Assembly (NCBI GenBank): GCA_026214975.1
Contig: JAOBSW010001136.1
Coordinates: forward strand, 1 to 64,000
Source: Gentiana macrophylla
Taxonomy: Eukaryota > Streptophyta > Magnoliopsida > Gentianales > Gentianaceae
Reading direction: 5' to 3'
Length of the DNA stretch: 64,000 bases
Shown: positions 11,539-22,038 of the stretch, piece after piece
How the letters are laid out: the number at the start of each line of letters is the position of its first letter
Numbering within the stretch: the stretch's first letter is position 1
Translations under genes and position numbers: made by a program
Notes under the pieces: model-generated
What the model was told of the DNA's origin: nothing
Database searches by the model: none
Seen by the model: the letters and a program-made list of their open reading frames with translations, nothing else

Positions 11539-12558
11539 TTGTTGACAGCATCTTGCATACGGTTTGCTCGACTTTTTGATTTATTTGACGGTTACACTTC
11601 CCTAAAGCAAGAGTTGAGGGTGAGTGTAAACACGAGAGATTGTGAGGATCCAATATTTTGGGTCATGGCTTCCAACAAATATTATTCCAATTGTGATATG
11701 GGCAAGACGTATTTCCGAGGCTCGAGGCGTTTGGAGCAGCACATCATTGCTTTACCCGGCAAAATCAATCGGATTTTTGAGCAGGCATTTGATGGATTTA
11801 ATGACAGTGTATGGGCGGAGTATAAACGACTTTGTGCTATATATGACGCTGAACAAGCAATGAAAAAGGCCACAAACAACACGCCAATTGTGGACAATTG
11901 TGCTTCCGTTGTGGAGTTGGCTTGTGCCAATGTGGGTGAGGTAGTTCCCACGACTGAGGCTCATGTTGACCTTCATTGCGAGATGTTGTTGTTGTTACTA
12001 CTGAGGAGGATGAGTTGGTCGTTGAGGCTGAAGTAAGTCCGAAAGAGGTTGAAGTTCCCACGAATGAGGTTGTCATTGATTTTAATGTTACAGAGGATAT
12101 TGATGATGCTACTGTGTATGAAGAGGTCGTTGATGTTGAGGTATTTCCGAAGGTGGAGGCATTAATTGATATACCTGAAGTGCATGACACTGGGATCTTT
12201 GATACACCCAATCCAGTCCCTATTCGTCCTACGGTTGATATTGACATTGTTGAGGGTGGTGGAATACTGAAGCACGAGTTTGTTGACCCATATTTGGAGC
12301 AGGTTGATGCCTATCATGATTTACATTTCTATGTTGCATCACAAGACGTCATTCCTATTTCTCTCAAGCCACGTGCATTTTCTCATGTTTCTTTGGTGAA
12401 GAATGGTGTGACCCATTACTATGTTATTGATACGAAGTTGTTTATTCGCGTTAATTTTGACCCCGGCATATTTTTGGGGTTTATTGTGGAGTATCATGGT
12501 GTGGACTTCTATGACATCATGTTGATTCGAGGACGAATCCTTTTGACGAGGGAGGGAA
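11539..12558 (+). pseudogene. Unknown ORF in Gypsy-3, fused to a Gypsy polyprotein tail
   Basis: About 340 codons in two overlapping frames (11539-12036 and 11976-12575), so at least one frameshift lies near 11980-12035. A second shift near 12530 moves to the frame that encodes the Gypsy tail (Arg-Thr-Asn-Pro-Phe-Asp-Glu-Gly-Gly-Asn-Asp). The first part is basic with Cys residues. The middle is strongly acidic and Val-rich (Val-Glu repeats). The last part is a mixed alpha/beta-looking segment with Tyr/His/Asp. I recognise no gag, protease, RT, RNase H or integrase motif. It could be a captured host gene or a poorly conserved gag-like protein of a non-autonomous element; I cannot say which. 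Confidence 0.5.
12545..12558 (+). other. Gypsy-3 polypurine tract
   Basis: GACGAGGGAGGGAA immediately before TGATGTCGCC. It also encodes the end of the polyprotein tail, as is usual in chromoviruses. Confidence 0.6.
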
Positions 12559-13085
12559 TGATGTCGCCCAGATAATACCCGATTCAAGAGGAAGATTGAG
12601 TCTTTTATTTAGTCTTTTAATTAGTCTTTTATTATCCCACATTGGTTAATTGTCTTTTATATTTATTATTATTTTTAATTATTGTTATTTTGTCCCACAT
12701 TGCTAAAATGGCAATTGGACTTGGAGTCTGTAGCCTATATAAGGCATTTCCTTGTATTTGAATAGGTAGCTTATTATTGAATCAAAAAAACTATTTTGGT
12801 TGAAATTCAGAGATTGAATTTTCATCATAAGAAACTTTCAGAGATTGGGTTTCTTTCAAGAAGTTTTCAGAGATTGGACTTCTTTCGATTATCCTGAGAC
12901 GGGGTAATTGGTTGGTGTTCCTGAGATGGGATCACCGTAGTAAATATTCTGAGATGGAGTATTTACATATCCTTTTGTTATTTTCGTTATATATATATAT
13001 TCAAAAAGCCATAAAAATATACTTTTTAAAGCTGAATCGTTTGCTGTGCTTTAATGAACGATCCTACGAGATTCAGTTTATATCA
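12559..13085 (+). repeat. Gypsy-3 3' LTR
   Basis: 527 bp from TGATGTCGCC to TTTATATCA, followed by the TAAGT duplication. It contains a CTATATAAGG box near 12735 and three AGAGATTGG/AGAGATTGA copies at 12800-12880. It is alignable with the 5' LTR-like region only around these repeats and the following CCTGAGATGGGATCACCG-like stretch. Confidence 0.6.
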
Positions 13086-14188
13086 TAAGTCCATCGGTTC
13101 TTGATCATCCTCAAGATGATCTCTTTCCTATTTTTCTTCTACTCCCTTTTTTTCCTCATCATCAGTAGATTCTTCTTCATCCTCAACCTCTTATTCTCCA
13201 GAGGGTGTATGGTAGTACCCTTCCTCACCTTCTTGTAGATATGTGACTTCTTCTTGTTTTTCGTCAGTATCATCACTAATTTCACGGGGGATATTCCTGT
13301 TACTAGGTTGACTCCCTTGTTGTTCTTGAGCGGTTTGAGATCTGGTTCTCCTCCCCATTCCTGATTTGCTGCTTCTTGTGGTTTCTAGGAGGCCTTTACA
13401 TAGGTAAATATCACATTGGCCTTGTGTAGTGTATTCACATAGATGAGTTTCACTTTCATTTGATCGAATAGATGTTGAAGGGGAATCCCATATGATTTTC
13501 TTTCCCAGAAATGACTTTTCTTTTGCAAGTTCTTGCTAGGCACCGTAATTGCCAGATCAATCTCCTTTTGAAATTGAGCCTTCAATCTGTTGATGATAAG
13601 CTGTGACCAGTTAAAGAGAATACCTTGATAGATGATAGCAATTAATTTGACCCTGAGCTCGGTCATGTTCTCCATGGAACCTTTCTTCCCTTCAATATTC
13701 ATTGTTATCACAAGAGCAAATTCAGCAAATGGGCTTTTAAGTGCAGATCTGGGAAAGTTGTATTTCTTGCTATGCTTTCTGGGGTTCTTGGCTATTTCTG
13801 TCCAGAATGTGTTGATGTCGATCTGTACCTTCTGCATATCGACCGGACCGGCGTTGGAGAGATTTAGGAATCTGTTGAGAAGACCAGGGGTGAAAACCAC
13901 TTCTTTTCTAAGCATTGTACTCACAATGCAATTTGGGTTGCTTTTCTTCTTGCTGGGCACAAATTTTGCATTTTTCTGGAATACGATCAGGGTTTCATAG
14001 CATATTCCTATGATTGGTAGATTCAGGAATGTCATCAATCCGAGATTTGTACAGCCATCAACTAATCCTTTAGCTTATACATCATGTTCACAAAAGGGTA
14101 GATAGTGCTTAGGTCTGAAAAACGATCGAGTGATGATCGACTTTTCATATTATTTCTTAGTTGGGGAGGTTGAAGAGGATGAAGCCAT
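13086..14188 (-). pseudogene. SIRE-1 ORF3, N-terminal part
   Basis: Starts at ATG 14188 (Met-Ala-Ser-Ser-Ser), matching the ORF3 start in SIRE-2 (54101). The clean stretch is 13385-14038 (217 codons); shifts or stops lie near 14080 and 14150. The domain at roughly residues 50-230 has the pattern Leu-Leu-Asn-Arg-Phe-Leu-Asn-Leu followed by a Phe/Trp-rich helical region. It resembles what Pfam calls a putative plant transposon protein domain; this is from memory and untested. An acidic linker (Glu/Asp-rich) follows at 13110-13270. No membrane segment is seen. The function in the SIRE cycle is unknown. Confidence 0.65.
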
Positions 14189-14828
14189 TGTTTTGAAGTA
14201 TTTGGGATTATAAAAAAACTTTCATTTTGCAGAGAAAATAGGGTTTATGAATTGCAAGGGAGCGTAAAGAATTCTGAAAAATCTCTAAGTATTGTTTGTG
14301 TAGGAGAATTTGAGTGGTGTGAATGCGGTTGAATATGGAAGGATTTGATGAAGTAATGTAATGATTTTGTGTATATAAATCATGGTATTTGACTGTAGTG
14401 GGGGAGTGGATTGAGGTATGTAATGATAAATCCCGTGAATCGAGGCGTTGTCATCATTCCTGTAATTCAAAAATTAATGTAGTTACCTCTATGATTATAA
14501 ACTAATCTCCACGTGGGTGATCTTCCATATAATTATTCTCGATTAATTCTTCGATTTTCCACATGCGTAAATCTGATTTTGTTTACACTTCACTTTGATG
14601 TTGTCTTCATGATATTCATCGGCAGAGTAACTTGGCTGGTCATTAGTCCAGTGTAGTGACTCCTTTACTGAGATGCTGTATAAAACCGTTCCTAAACAAA
14701 AGTGAAGTTGACTTCACTGGAAACCAATGCCTTACCTGCCATGTGAGCTCACTCAAAATGGCAAAGGTTCAGTCAGCTGGTGAAGTCACTTAGCTGATTA
14801 CTCCAGTTAGCTGCTCTTTGAGACTTAG
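14189..14828 (-). promoter_or_regulatory. SIRE-1 noncoding region between pol and ORF3, with a conserved block
   Basis: Noncoding gap between the end of RNase H (near 14829) and the ORF3 ATG (14188). A 66-bp block starting at 14384 matches the same place in SIRE-2 (54272-54337) with only four differences, clearly better than the flanking coding sequence. The position suggests an internal promoter, a splice acceptor or an RNA element for ORF3 expression; this is inference. Confidence 0.5.
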
Positions 14829-16018
14829 TTTATTTCAATCATTCCCAACTAAGTTCTCAACTTGCGAAATCTTTCTTGACTTAGTGGTTTAGGGAAAATA
14901 TCAGCCAACGGATCTTTAGTTGGTATGTATTTTAGAATAACATCTCCTTTTTCAACTTGATCTCTGATAAAGCGATGCTTACAAAAATATGCTTTGTTCT
15001 TGAGTGCAACACTGGATTTTCAGTAATGGATATTGCACTTGTGTTATGACACATAATTGAATTGTCTTCTCCTCCATTCCATAGTCCCTTAGCTGTTGTC
15101 TGATCCATAACACTTGTGAACACCAGCTACCTGCTGTTATATATTATGCTTCAGCTGTTGATATGGATACAGTGTTTTGCTTTTTGCTAAACAATGATAC
15201 TAGTCTACTGCCTAGCATTTGACATGTTCGAGATATGCTTTTTTGATCAATATTGCATTCAACATAATCTGTGTCTGAATATGATATTAGTTTGAATCCT
15301 CTATCTTTTGGATACCAAATTCCTACATTGATTGTTTGCTTCGAATATTTGATGATCCTTTTGGCTGCTAGTAAGTGAGATTCCTTGGGTTGGGCTTGGA
15401 ATCTTGCACATACACCAACTGTAAATGCTATATCAGGTCTGCTTGTAGTTAGATTAAGTAGAGATCCAATGATCCCTCTATACAGCTTTTGATCAACATC
15501 TTTTCCAGCTTTATTTCTCCCAATAATAACTTTTGCACACATTGGTGCATCTGATGTGCCACTTTTATCCATGCCATATTTGAGTATCAAATCTTTTGTA
15601 TACATAGCTTGATTGATAAAGATGCCATCCTTCATTTGTTCCACTTGTAAACCAAGAAAGTAATTGAGCTCTCCCATCATACTCATTTGAAATTTTCTCT
15701 TCATTAAGTTTGCAAATTTCTCACATAGCTTCTCATCTTCTAATCCAAAGAAGATGTTATCAACATAGATATGTACTAACAATGTGCTTGTACCTTATTC
15801 TAGCTTGAAGAGAGTCTTGTCAATGGTTGACTGAACTAACAATGTGCTTGTACCTCATTTGAGTTGGAAACCAGAAGGCTATTCCATATACACTTCTTCT
15901 TCGAAGAGTCCATTCAGAAAGTTCACTCTTGACATCCATTTGATAAACTTTGAAGTCTTTATGTGCTGCAACAGCTAGAAAGAGTCAGATTGCTTCCAAT
16001 CTTGCTACTGGTGCAAAT
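14829..16018 (-). pseudogene. SIRE-1 pol fragment: RT C-terminal part and RNase H
   Basis: Copia RT (RVT_2 type) and RNase H, truncated at its N-terminus where element B is inserted. The ORF at 15144-15782 starts at the catalytic box, which reads Tyr-Val-Asp-Asn (15756-15767) instead of Tyr-Val-Asp-Asp, so the second catalytic Asp is lost. The motifs Leu-Asn-Tyr-Phe-Leu-Gly-Leu-Gln and Leu-Thr-Thr-Ser-Arg-Pro-Asp-Ile-Ala-Phe follow. RNase H ends at Pro-Leu-Ala-Asp-Ile-Phe-Pro-Lys-Pro-Leu near 14840. Upstream of the box, a 21-bp direct repeat (15775-15795 and 15835-15855) marks a deletion relative to SIRE-2. Non-functional. Confidence 0.85.
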
Positions 16019-16023
16019 GTTTC

Positions 16024-16138
16024 TGTTGGAAATAAAATTTAATTTTTGATGATGATTCATCACTTATTCAGTTATTTTTTTAGACCCCATTGATGAAGTG
16101 TCATAACTAGCTGTTATAGTGCAAAGCAAAAAGATGTC
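16024..16138 (+). repeat. Element B 5' LTR, first part
   Basis: Begins TGTTGGAAATAAAATTT and aligns with the start of the 3' LTR at 23526. It is broken at 16138 by the LINE and resumes at 22039. The last 16 bases (16123-16138) are the LINE target-site duplication. Confidence 0.8.
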
Positions 16139-16252
16139 AAATTTCTAATTTCTCTCTCTCTAATTTCTTCTTCTGGTTACCTTAATACGGCAGAAATTTC
16201 CTCCGGCTCCCGGCCGGAGGGGCTTCGCTCCTCCGACTTCAATACTGTATCA
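16139..16252 (+). promoter_or_regulatory. LINE 5' UTR
   Basis: A short pyrimidine-rich leader (TTTCTCTCTCTC) followed by a GC-rich inverted repeat CCTCCGG...CCGGAGG at about 16199-16220, just before the ORF1 ATG at 16253. LINEs usually carry an internal promoter here; no box is recognisable. Confidence 0.45.
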
Positions 16253-17551
16253 ATGGCGGTCTCAGCGTCTGCTCCCTCGGTTACAAAGACGTATGCGCAA
16301 GTGCTCAAACAGTCAAAATCCTCAAATCCGGCTACATTAGATCTGGAGCTGTCAACGTACAAAGGAGAATTGGCTCTGGTTTTGCCTACTAGGGTGGTGG
16401 ATTATCTAGCAACGCCATTTCGGTATGCTCTAGTCAGCAAATTCTCTCAAGGTCGGCCATCAATGGAGGCAATTCGTAAGTTCCTTGTTGTTCAAAATTT
16501 TAGTGCAGACTATACGGTGGGGTTACTGGATTACAAGCATGTCTTAATCAATTTCAAAGGTGAACAAGATTATATTCGGTTGTATACCAGACCGCAATGG
16601 TTTGTAACTAGCAAACCAATGCGTATACTGAAATGGACGCATGAACTTCATGTTGATGTTGAATCGTAGATTGTTCCAGCCTGGGTTATTTTTCCTAAAT
16701 TACCTGCTCATCTTCATGAAAAGGAGATCCTGGAAATAATTGTTCGTGGATTTCGCACCTTTTTAAGGGCTGATGCTGCTACAAAAAGTTTTAAACGTCC
16801 CTCTTTAGCTAGGGTGCAGGTTGAACTTGACCTTCTTAAGCCAATCCCGAACATGATTTGGATTCAGCAAGGTACCTCTGAAGGTTTCTGGCAAGAAATT
16901 TGTATTGAATCGGAGCTGCCACAATATTGCAATTTTTGTAGGCATGTTGGGCATCATGAAGATACCTGTCGATATAAGCATCCTGATCAAAAACTCAAGG
17001 TGGTAATATAGAGCAAAAACCTGTTAATGAGGATCAACAAGGGGAAAAGAGGTATACTCAAGTCTGGCAGGAGAAAAAAAAAGGATGCCCCTGTTATTCC
17101 AGAGCAACCTTCAATCCAATCTACTGCAGCTGCTGAAAGAGATCACTCACCTATTCCCAATGTTGAGGAAACAGAGCATGCCTTGACAGATAAGAGGCCA
17201 ATGCTTTCTATGGATATGAGTATCATGTCCAACTTAAAAAAGGGCAGAAATATTCAGGAAACGAGGGACAGTGGATGTGTCTCTGACAAGGATCTACCAA
17301 GTACTATGGGTTTTTCTAGGAAGACAGATAAGTTGGATTTTCAGCATGCTAAACAATTGTTTACGGATAGGCTACATCAAAGAGAGGTCCAGTTAGCCCG
17401 TTTGGGGAAGAAGGTAACTAGTATTGAAGAAACTCCGCAGTTTGATGATACTGATTTTGTTTATGTTACTAGTCGAAGGAAGAAAAAGAAGCCTACTGTG
17501 CCTAATATAAGAGCTATATCCTTAGATTTTCGCTCAAAACTTAAACAATGA
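16253..17551 (+). pseudogene. LINE ORF1, nucleic-acid-binding protein, two in-frame stops
   Basis: One frame of 432 codons interrupted by TAG at 16667-16669 and at 17009-17011; the frame is unchanged after each. Residues about 55-140 look like a DUF4283-type domain (Phe-Leu-Val-Val-Gln-Asn-Phe and a Trp-Phe-Val segment). A CCHC zinc knuckle, Cys-x2-Cys-x4-His-x4-Cys, is encoded near 16927-16970. The C-terminal third is Lys/Arg-rich. This is the standard layout of plant L1 ORF1, which coats LINE RNA. Its stop TGA overlaps the ATG of ORF2 (ATGA at 17548-17551). Confidence 0.85.
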
Positions 17552-20500
17552 TGAGCTGTCTATTTTGGAATATAAGAGGGCTTGGCTCTGCAAGCTCCAT
17601 TAGAAGACTAAAAAAACTTATTAAAATCAATAAATCCTCTTATGTTGCAATATCTGAGCCTATGCTTCAGGATAGTGCTTTAGATACAATAAAGAATAAA
17701 TTAGGCTTTCAGCATGCTTTTGCAGCTCCTCAAAATAAGCTTTGGGTTTTTTGGACATGGTCGGGTCTGTTTGATGTTTATTGCACTCATGAGCAAGCTA
17801 TACATGTTAAGTTTTCTGGTTCCTCCACCTTCCAGATTACTTGTGTTTATGCCAAATGTTCTAGATCTGCTAGAATCAGTCTGTGGGAGGATTTATGTAG
17901 CATGGTAGACACTCAGATACCTTGCTTAATTGGTGGTGATTTTAATGTAATTAGGGCTTTGGATGAGTATTCTGGCATGGCTAGGCCTGATGCAGGGGCT
18001 ATAAGGGATTTTAATCAGATGATCACCTCTTGTGTCCTACAAGAACCCTCTACTTCTGGGCCCCTCTTTACCTGGGCAGGTTGGAGAAACACAGTGTATG
18101 TTCAAAAAAGATTGGATAGGGTGCTTATTAATGAATGCTGGTTAGATTGTTTTGGTCATGGTATGTTAAAGGTGCTGGGGAGAGTTATCTCTGATCATAG
18201 ACCCCTCTCCTATGAGCCAGGTGTCAGTAAAAGAGGCCCTTCTGTCTTTAGATTTCAAAATATGTGGACTCAACATAAGGATTTCTATAATATAGTTCAG
18301 CAAGATTGGAATGCTCATGCTACTGCTTCTTCTACGGCTAGTTTCATGTATAATCTTAAGATGCTGAAACAAACCCTAAAAAAGTGGAACAAAGATGTTT
18401 TTGGGGATATTCGTAAAAAGGTGCAGAATCAAGAAACTGATGTTCTGGAGCTTGAGGTTATTTATGATCAGCAACCTACTCCAGAAAACAGAGCCAAACT
18501 TCATCACGCTACTGCTGAATATTCTCTTTACTTATCTCAGCAAGAGGAATTCTGGAAACAAAGGTCAAAGTATAAGTGGTTCACAGAAGGGGATAGAAAC
18601 ACCAGCTTTTTCCATGCATCAGTCAAGGATAGAATCAGGAAAATGCAAATTCTGAGGATTCAAAATGCAAATGGGGACTGGTGTACTGATTCTAATAGTA
18701 TCTCTGAGGAGGCAACTAAGTTTTTTCCAACCTTCTTAATCAGGATGTACAAGCTGATGATGAAACCATCCAGTACCTCCTTGATTTTATTCCTACTCTT
18801 GTCAATGCTGATGATAATATCTCTCTAACCAGACCTGTTACTCTTGAGGAGGTGAAGGAATCTGTTTTTGGGTTGAATTCTTCAAGTGCTCCTGGTATTG
18901 ATGGTTTCTCTAGGGTTTTCTACAGATTCTGTTGGGACATTATCCAACAGGATGTTCTAACTGCTGTCCAAGATTTCTTTTCAGGCACCTTCCTTCCTAG
19001 ATATGTGGGTTCTACTCTTATAACCCTGATAGCTAAAAAAGCTGTTCCTTCCACTTTTGCTGATTATAGACCTATCTCCCTCAGTACCTTCTTCAACAAA
19101 ATTTGCACCAAAATTTTAACCATGAGATTGCAACCTATTCTCTCTTCTATAATCTCTGAAGAGCAATCTGCTTTTCTTCAGGGTAAGGATATTGCTGACA
19201 ATGTTCTTCTTGTCCAATTGTTAGCTCAGTTTATTAATAAGAAAGCTAGGGGCCACAATATTATTTTCAAGTTTGACATTATGAAGGCCTTTGATAGGGT
19301 CAATTGGCTTTTTCTAAGTAAGTTGCTTAGGAAGTTTGGGTTCAATGAGAAGTTTATTCTTCTGATTATGAATAATCTGATGGGCAGTCAGTTCTCTATT
19401 TTGTTAAATGGATCCCCAATTGGTTTTTTCAAATCCTCTAGAGATATCAAGCAAGGTGATCCCCTATCTCCTTACCTGTTTATTATTTTGACTGAAGCCA
19501 TTTCTAGGGGTTTAAAAAAGATTATGATACCTGGGATTGATACTTATGCTACCCCTAATGGTGTTGCCCCTGTTACTCATTACTTATATGCTGATGACCT
19601 TATTATTTTTGCTAGAGCTGCTAGGAGAACTATATATAAGTTGACTAAGTTTTTGGACAACTATGAGAAGGCTACTGGGCAAAAAGTCAATAGAGATAAA
19701 AGTTCTTATATTATGTCTAGTAAGGTTCCTAAAAGGACCACTCAAGCTGTCCAAGCTATCACTGGTATGCAGCAAGCTACCTTCCCTTTTAAGTATATGG
19801 GATGCCCAATTTTCTGTGGCAGGGCTAAATCTGTTTACTTTCAGTCTATTATTGAGAAGTTTGAAGCCAAGCTAAACAAGTGGTATAATAAATATGTATC
19901 TCCTGGGGTAGGCTGGTTCTAATCAAGCATGTTCTTTCCTCTATTCCTATAAATATTATGTCTGCTATCAAACTTCCTATGGCTACTGTGCATAAAATGG
20001 AGCAGATCATGGCTAATTTTCTATGGAATGACAATGAGCTGCATAAGAGGAGGCACTGGAGGAGTTGGGATAAACTTTGTTATCCTGTTTCTGAAAATGG
20101 CCTTGGTATTAGAAGCATTAGAGCTTTTCAATCAGCACTGGCTTGTAAATTGTGGTGGAAAATTCATAATCAACAGGGTCTGTGGGCTAAAAAAGTTATG
20201 GCTGGATCTTATCCCCTATATAAACTTCATGCTTGGAAGCTTTTAGGTCCAGTTCAAGAGTACAAGGATCTTCATATGGTCTACCTTACAGATTCTGTAG
20301 GTAAGTGGGTTTGGACTCCTGTCAGTTCAGGATGCTTCTCTATTTCCTCATCTTATGAAGATGTTAGGGATAAAAGAGGCTCTTTATATGAGCTTGGTGA
20401 AATTTGGAAGCCATATATCCCATTCAAGATATCTATTCTGAATTGGAAATTATGTAATGAACTTTTGCCTATTGCTGATCAGCTTGTTAAAATGGGTTTT

Positions 20501-21429
20501 TATGGGCCTTTTAAATGCCCTTTTGGCTGTCAAGAGGACACTATTAATCATGGTTTTTGGGACTGTTCTAGAGCTCAAATTGTTTGGGGGTTCTTTCAAA
20601 AAGCTCTTCAATTTTTCCCTGTTGCTTCTTCAGTTCAAGATGTTCAAAAAACTTGGTGGAACACTTCCATTAAAGGGGCTCTTGGGAAGGTAATCCGGCT
20701 CTTGCCTTCTATTATTTTTTGGGGCCTTTGGAAGAGTAGGTGCAAGGCTCTGTATGATGAAGACATGGGACCTAACTTACTCATTAAGAGTATCATTGTT
20801 GATTTGCAATCTATTTGTCAGCATATGAATCTTACACAGAAGTGTAAGGAGGACAACATACTTATTGATTCTGGGATTCTTAAACACCTTCCTGCTAGGC
20901 CTAAAAAGACTGCCATAGCTATCAAATGGCAGGCTCCCCCTACTCTTACTACAAGCTCAATACAGATGGCTCATCTCTCCACAACCCAGGTCTTGCTGGA
21001 GGTGGCTTTATCATAAGGGATGATAATAGCAATCTTGTTCTGGATGGGATGCAGGCCTATGGTATTGCTACTAATTTTGAAGCTGAGATGAGAGCAATTA
21101 AAGCTGGCATTACTCAATGTATTGATCTGCAACTTAATAAGGTGGAAATTGAATGTGACTCTAAGCAATTAGTTGATGTTATTCTAGGCTCTGTTCAAGC
21201 TCCTTCGCAGCACATTGATGATTTTAGGCAGATGGATCCTATGATTGAGCAGCATCACTTCCAGATTAAACACATTTATAGAGAGGGGAACATGGCTGCT
21301 GATTTTCTGGCTAAACAGGCTAATTCCACACAGCTTTCAAAAATCATTGGCAAGGATGATGTTGCAAGAGATCTGAGCTACATTCTTCATGAGGACTTGC
21401 TGCAGATACCTCATATAAGATATAAATGA
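17548..21429 (+). pseudogene. LINE ORF2: endonuclease, reverse transcriptase, RNase H; three frameshifts
   Basis: The N-terminal endonuclease (17548 to ~18230) has Trp-Asn-Ile-Arg-Gly, Gly-Gly-Asp-Phe-Asn-Val, Arg-Leu-Asp-Arg-Val and Ser-Asp-His-Arg-Pro. RT (~18840-19700) has Asn-Ser-Ser-Ser-Ala-Pro-Gly-Ile-Asp-Gly, Phe-Asp-Ile-Met-Lys-Ala-Phe-Asp and the catalytic Tyr-Ala-Asp-Asp near 19590. A zf-RVT-like Cys/Trp-rich segment lies at ~20400-20600. RNase H (20926-21429) has Asn-Thr-Asp-Gly-Ser, a Glu in Phe-Glu-Ala-Glu, and Glu-Cys-Asp-Ser. The frame changes at a T run near 18722, a G run near 19909 and a C run near 20936. All three are homopolymers, so sequencing error is possible. The protein would nick DNA and prime reverse transcription at the target. 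Confidence 0.9.
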
Positions 21430-22038
21430 ATGAGATGCTTATACATTTGGCTGTTTCTCTTGGAAACACCCTTCAGAATTTATTTCCTGAAGGGTGCAAA
21501 CCAGGTTGTATTTGTGCTCTGTTTATCAACTATTGCTCCTTTCTTTTCATCTATATAGGCAAATCATGTGCCTTTGTTTATGAGAGTATCTGGATGATCA
21601 GTGAGTCAGTTCTACTGGGAAGGTACAAGGCTCCCAGATTGCAATGGATCATAGCTTGGGTGGCATATTTCACAGGAGATATTTTTTCTTTCAACAAGGA
21701 TTCCTTCAAGATTCTAACCTGCCTGAAGATTTTCAGCAGTTCAGCTTGAGGATATGGCAGTATGATGGGTTGCAGCAGCTTGTTTTCTTCTATAGATTGT
21801 ACTTGTTTACTTTTCTGCATTGTATTTCACTGTTTTGGGCTGGTTTGCCAATGTGTAAGGCCCATACTCTTTCCCTGGCACCCGATTTTTCCCACAAGGG
21901 TTTTTCGGACCAGGGTTTTATGGAGGTGGGGTAGCACATTGATGACATCTTTAGGAGTGAGGAGGCCATGGTTGGCATAAACTTGTAATATTTTCATCTT
22001 TTAATAAAATTACAAGTTTCTTTAAAAAAAATTAAAAA
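21430..22038 (+). other. LINE 3' UTR with terminal hairpin, AATAAA and A-rich tail
   Basis: No gene. An 11-bp perfect inverted repeat (AAACTTGTAAT at 21979-21989, ATTACAAGTTT at 22009-22019) encloses a 19-nt loop ending in AATAAA (22003-22008). An A-rich tail follows at 22024-22038. L1-type RT commonly recognises the 3' end or poly(A) of its own RNA. Confidence 0.7.

Larger units (their letters stand above)
10346..13085 (+). mobile_element. Gypsy-3: 2.74-kb chromovirus-like, non-autonomous insert in SIRE-1 ORF3
   Basis: Bounded by perfect TAAGT duplications (10341-10345 and 13086-13090) and by termini TGATG...TATCA. Removing it restores the ORF3 frame. The left end runs in frame as a Gypsy polyprotein tail (Asp-Gly-Pro-Val-Thr, then Lys/Arg-rich). 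The right half contains an ORF ending in the hallmark Arg-Thr-Asn-Pro-Phe-Asp-Glu-Gly-Gly-Asn-Asp tail, a polypurine tract and a 3' LTR. In chromoviruses of the Tekay group the polyprotein end overlaps the LTR start, which would explain both tails. The two LTRs are clearly diverged and unequal in length, so the insert looks chimeric. No RT or integrase is present. Confidence 0.7.
16139..22038 (+). mobile_element. L1-type LINE, near full length (5.9 kb)
   Basis: A non-LTR retrotransposon with 5' UTR, ORF1, ORF2 (endonuclease, RT, RNase H), 3' UTR and an A-rich tail. It is flanked by 16-bp duplications AAAGCAAAAAGATGTC (16123-16138 and 22039-22054; some A residues may belong to the tail). It lies inside the LTR of element B, whose sequence continues on both sides. 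Two in-frame stops in ORF1 and three frameshifts in ORF2 make this copy inactive as read, but every domain is still present. Confidence 0.93.

Noticed and set aside
13632..14000. Plus-strand ORF with hydrophobic Phe/Leu stretches, like a membrane protein
   Set aside because: Antisense to the well-supported ORF3 of SIRE-1; the hydrophobic look comes from reading Lys/Glu codons backwards.
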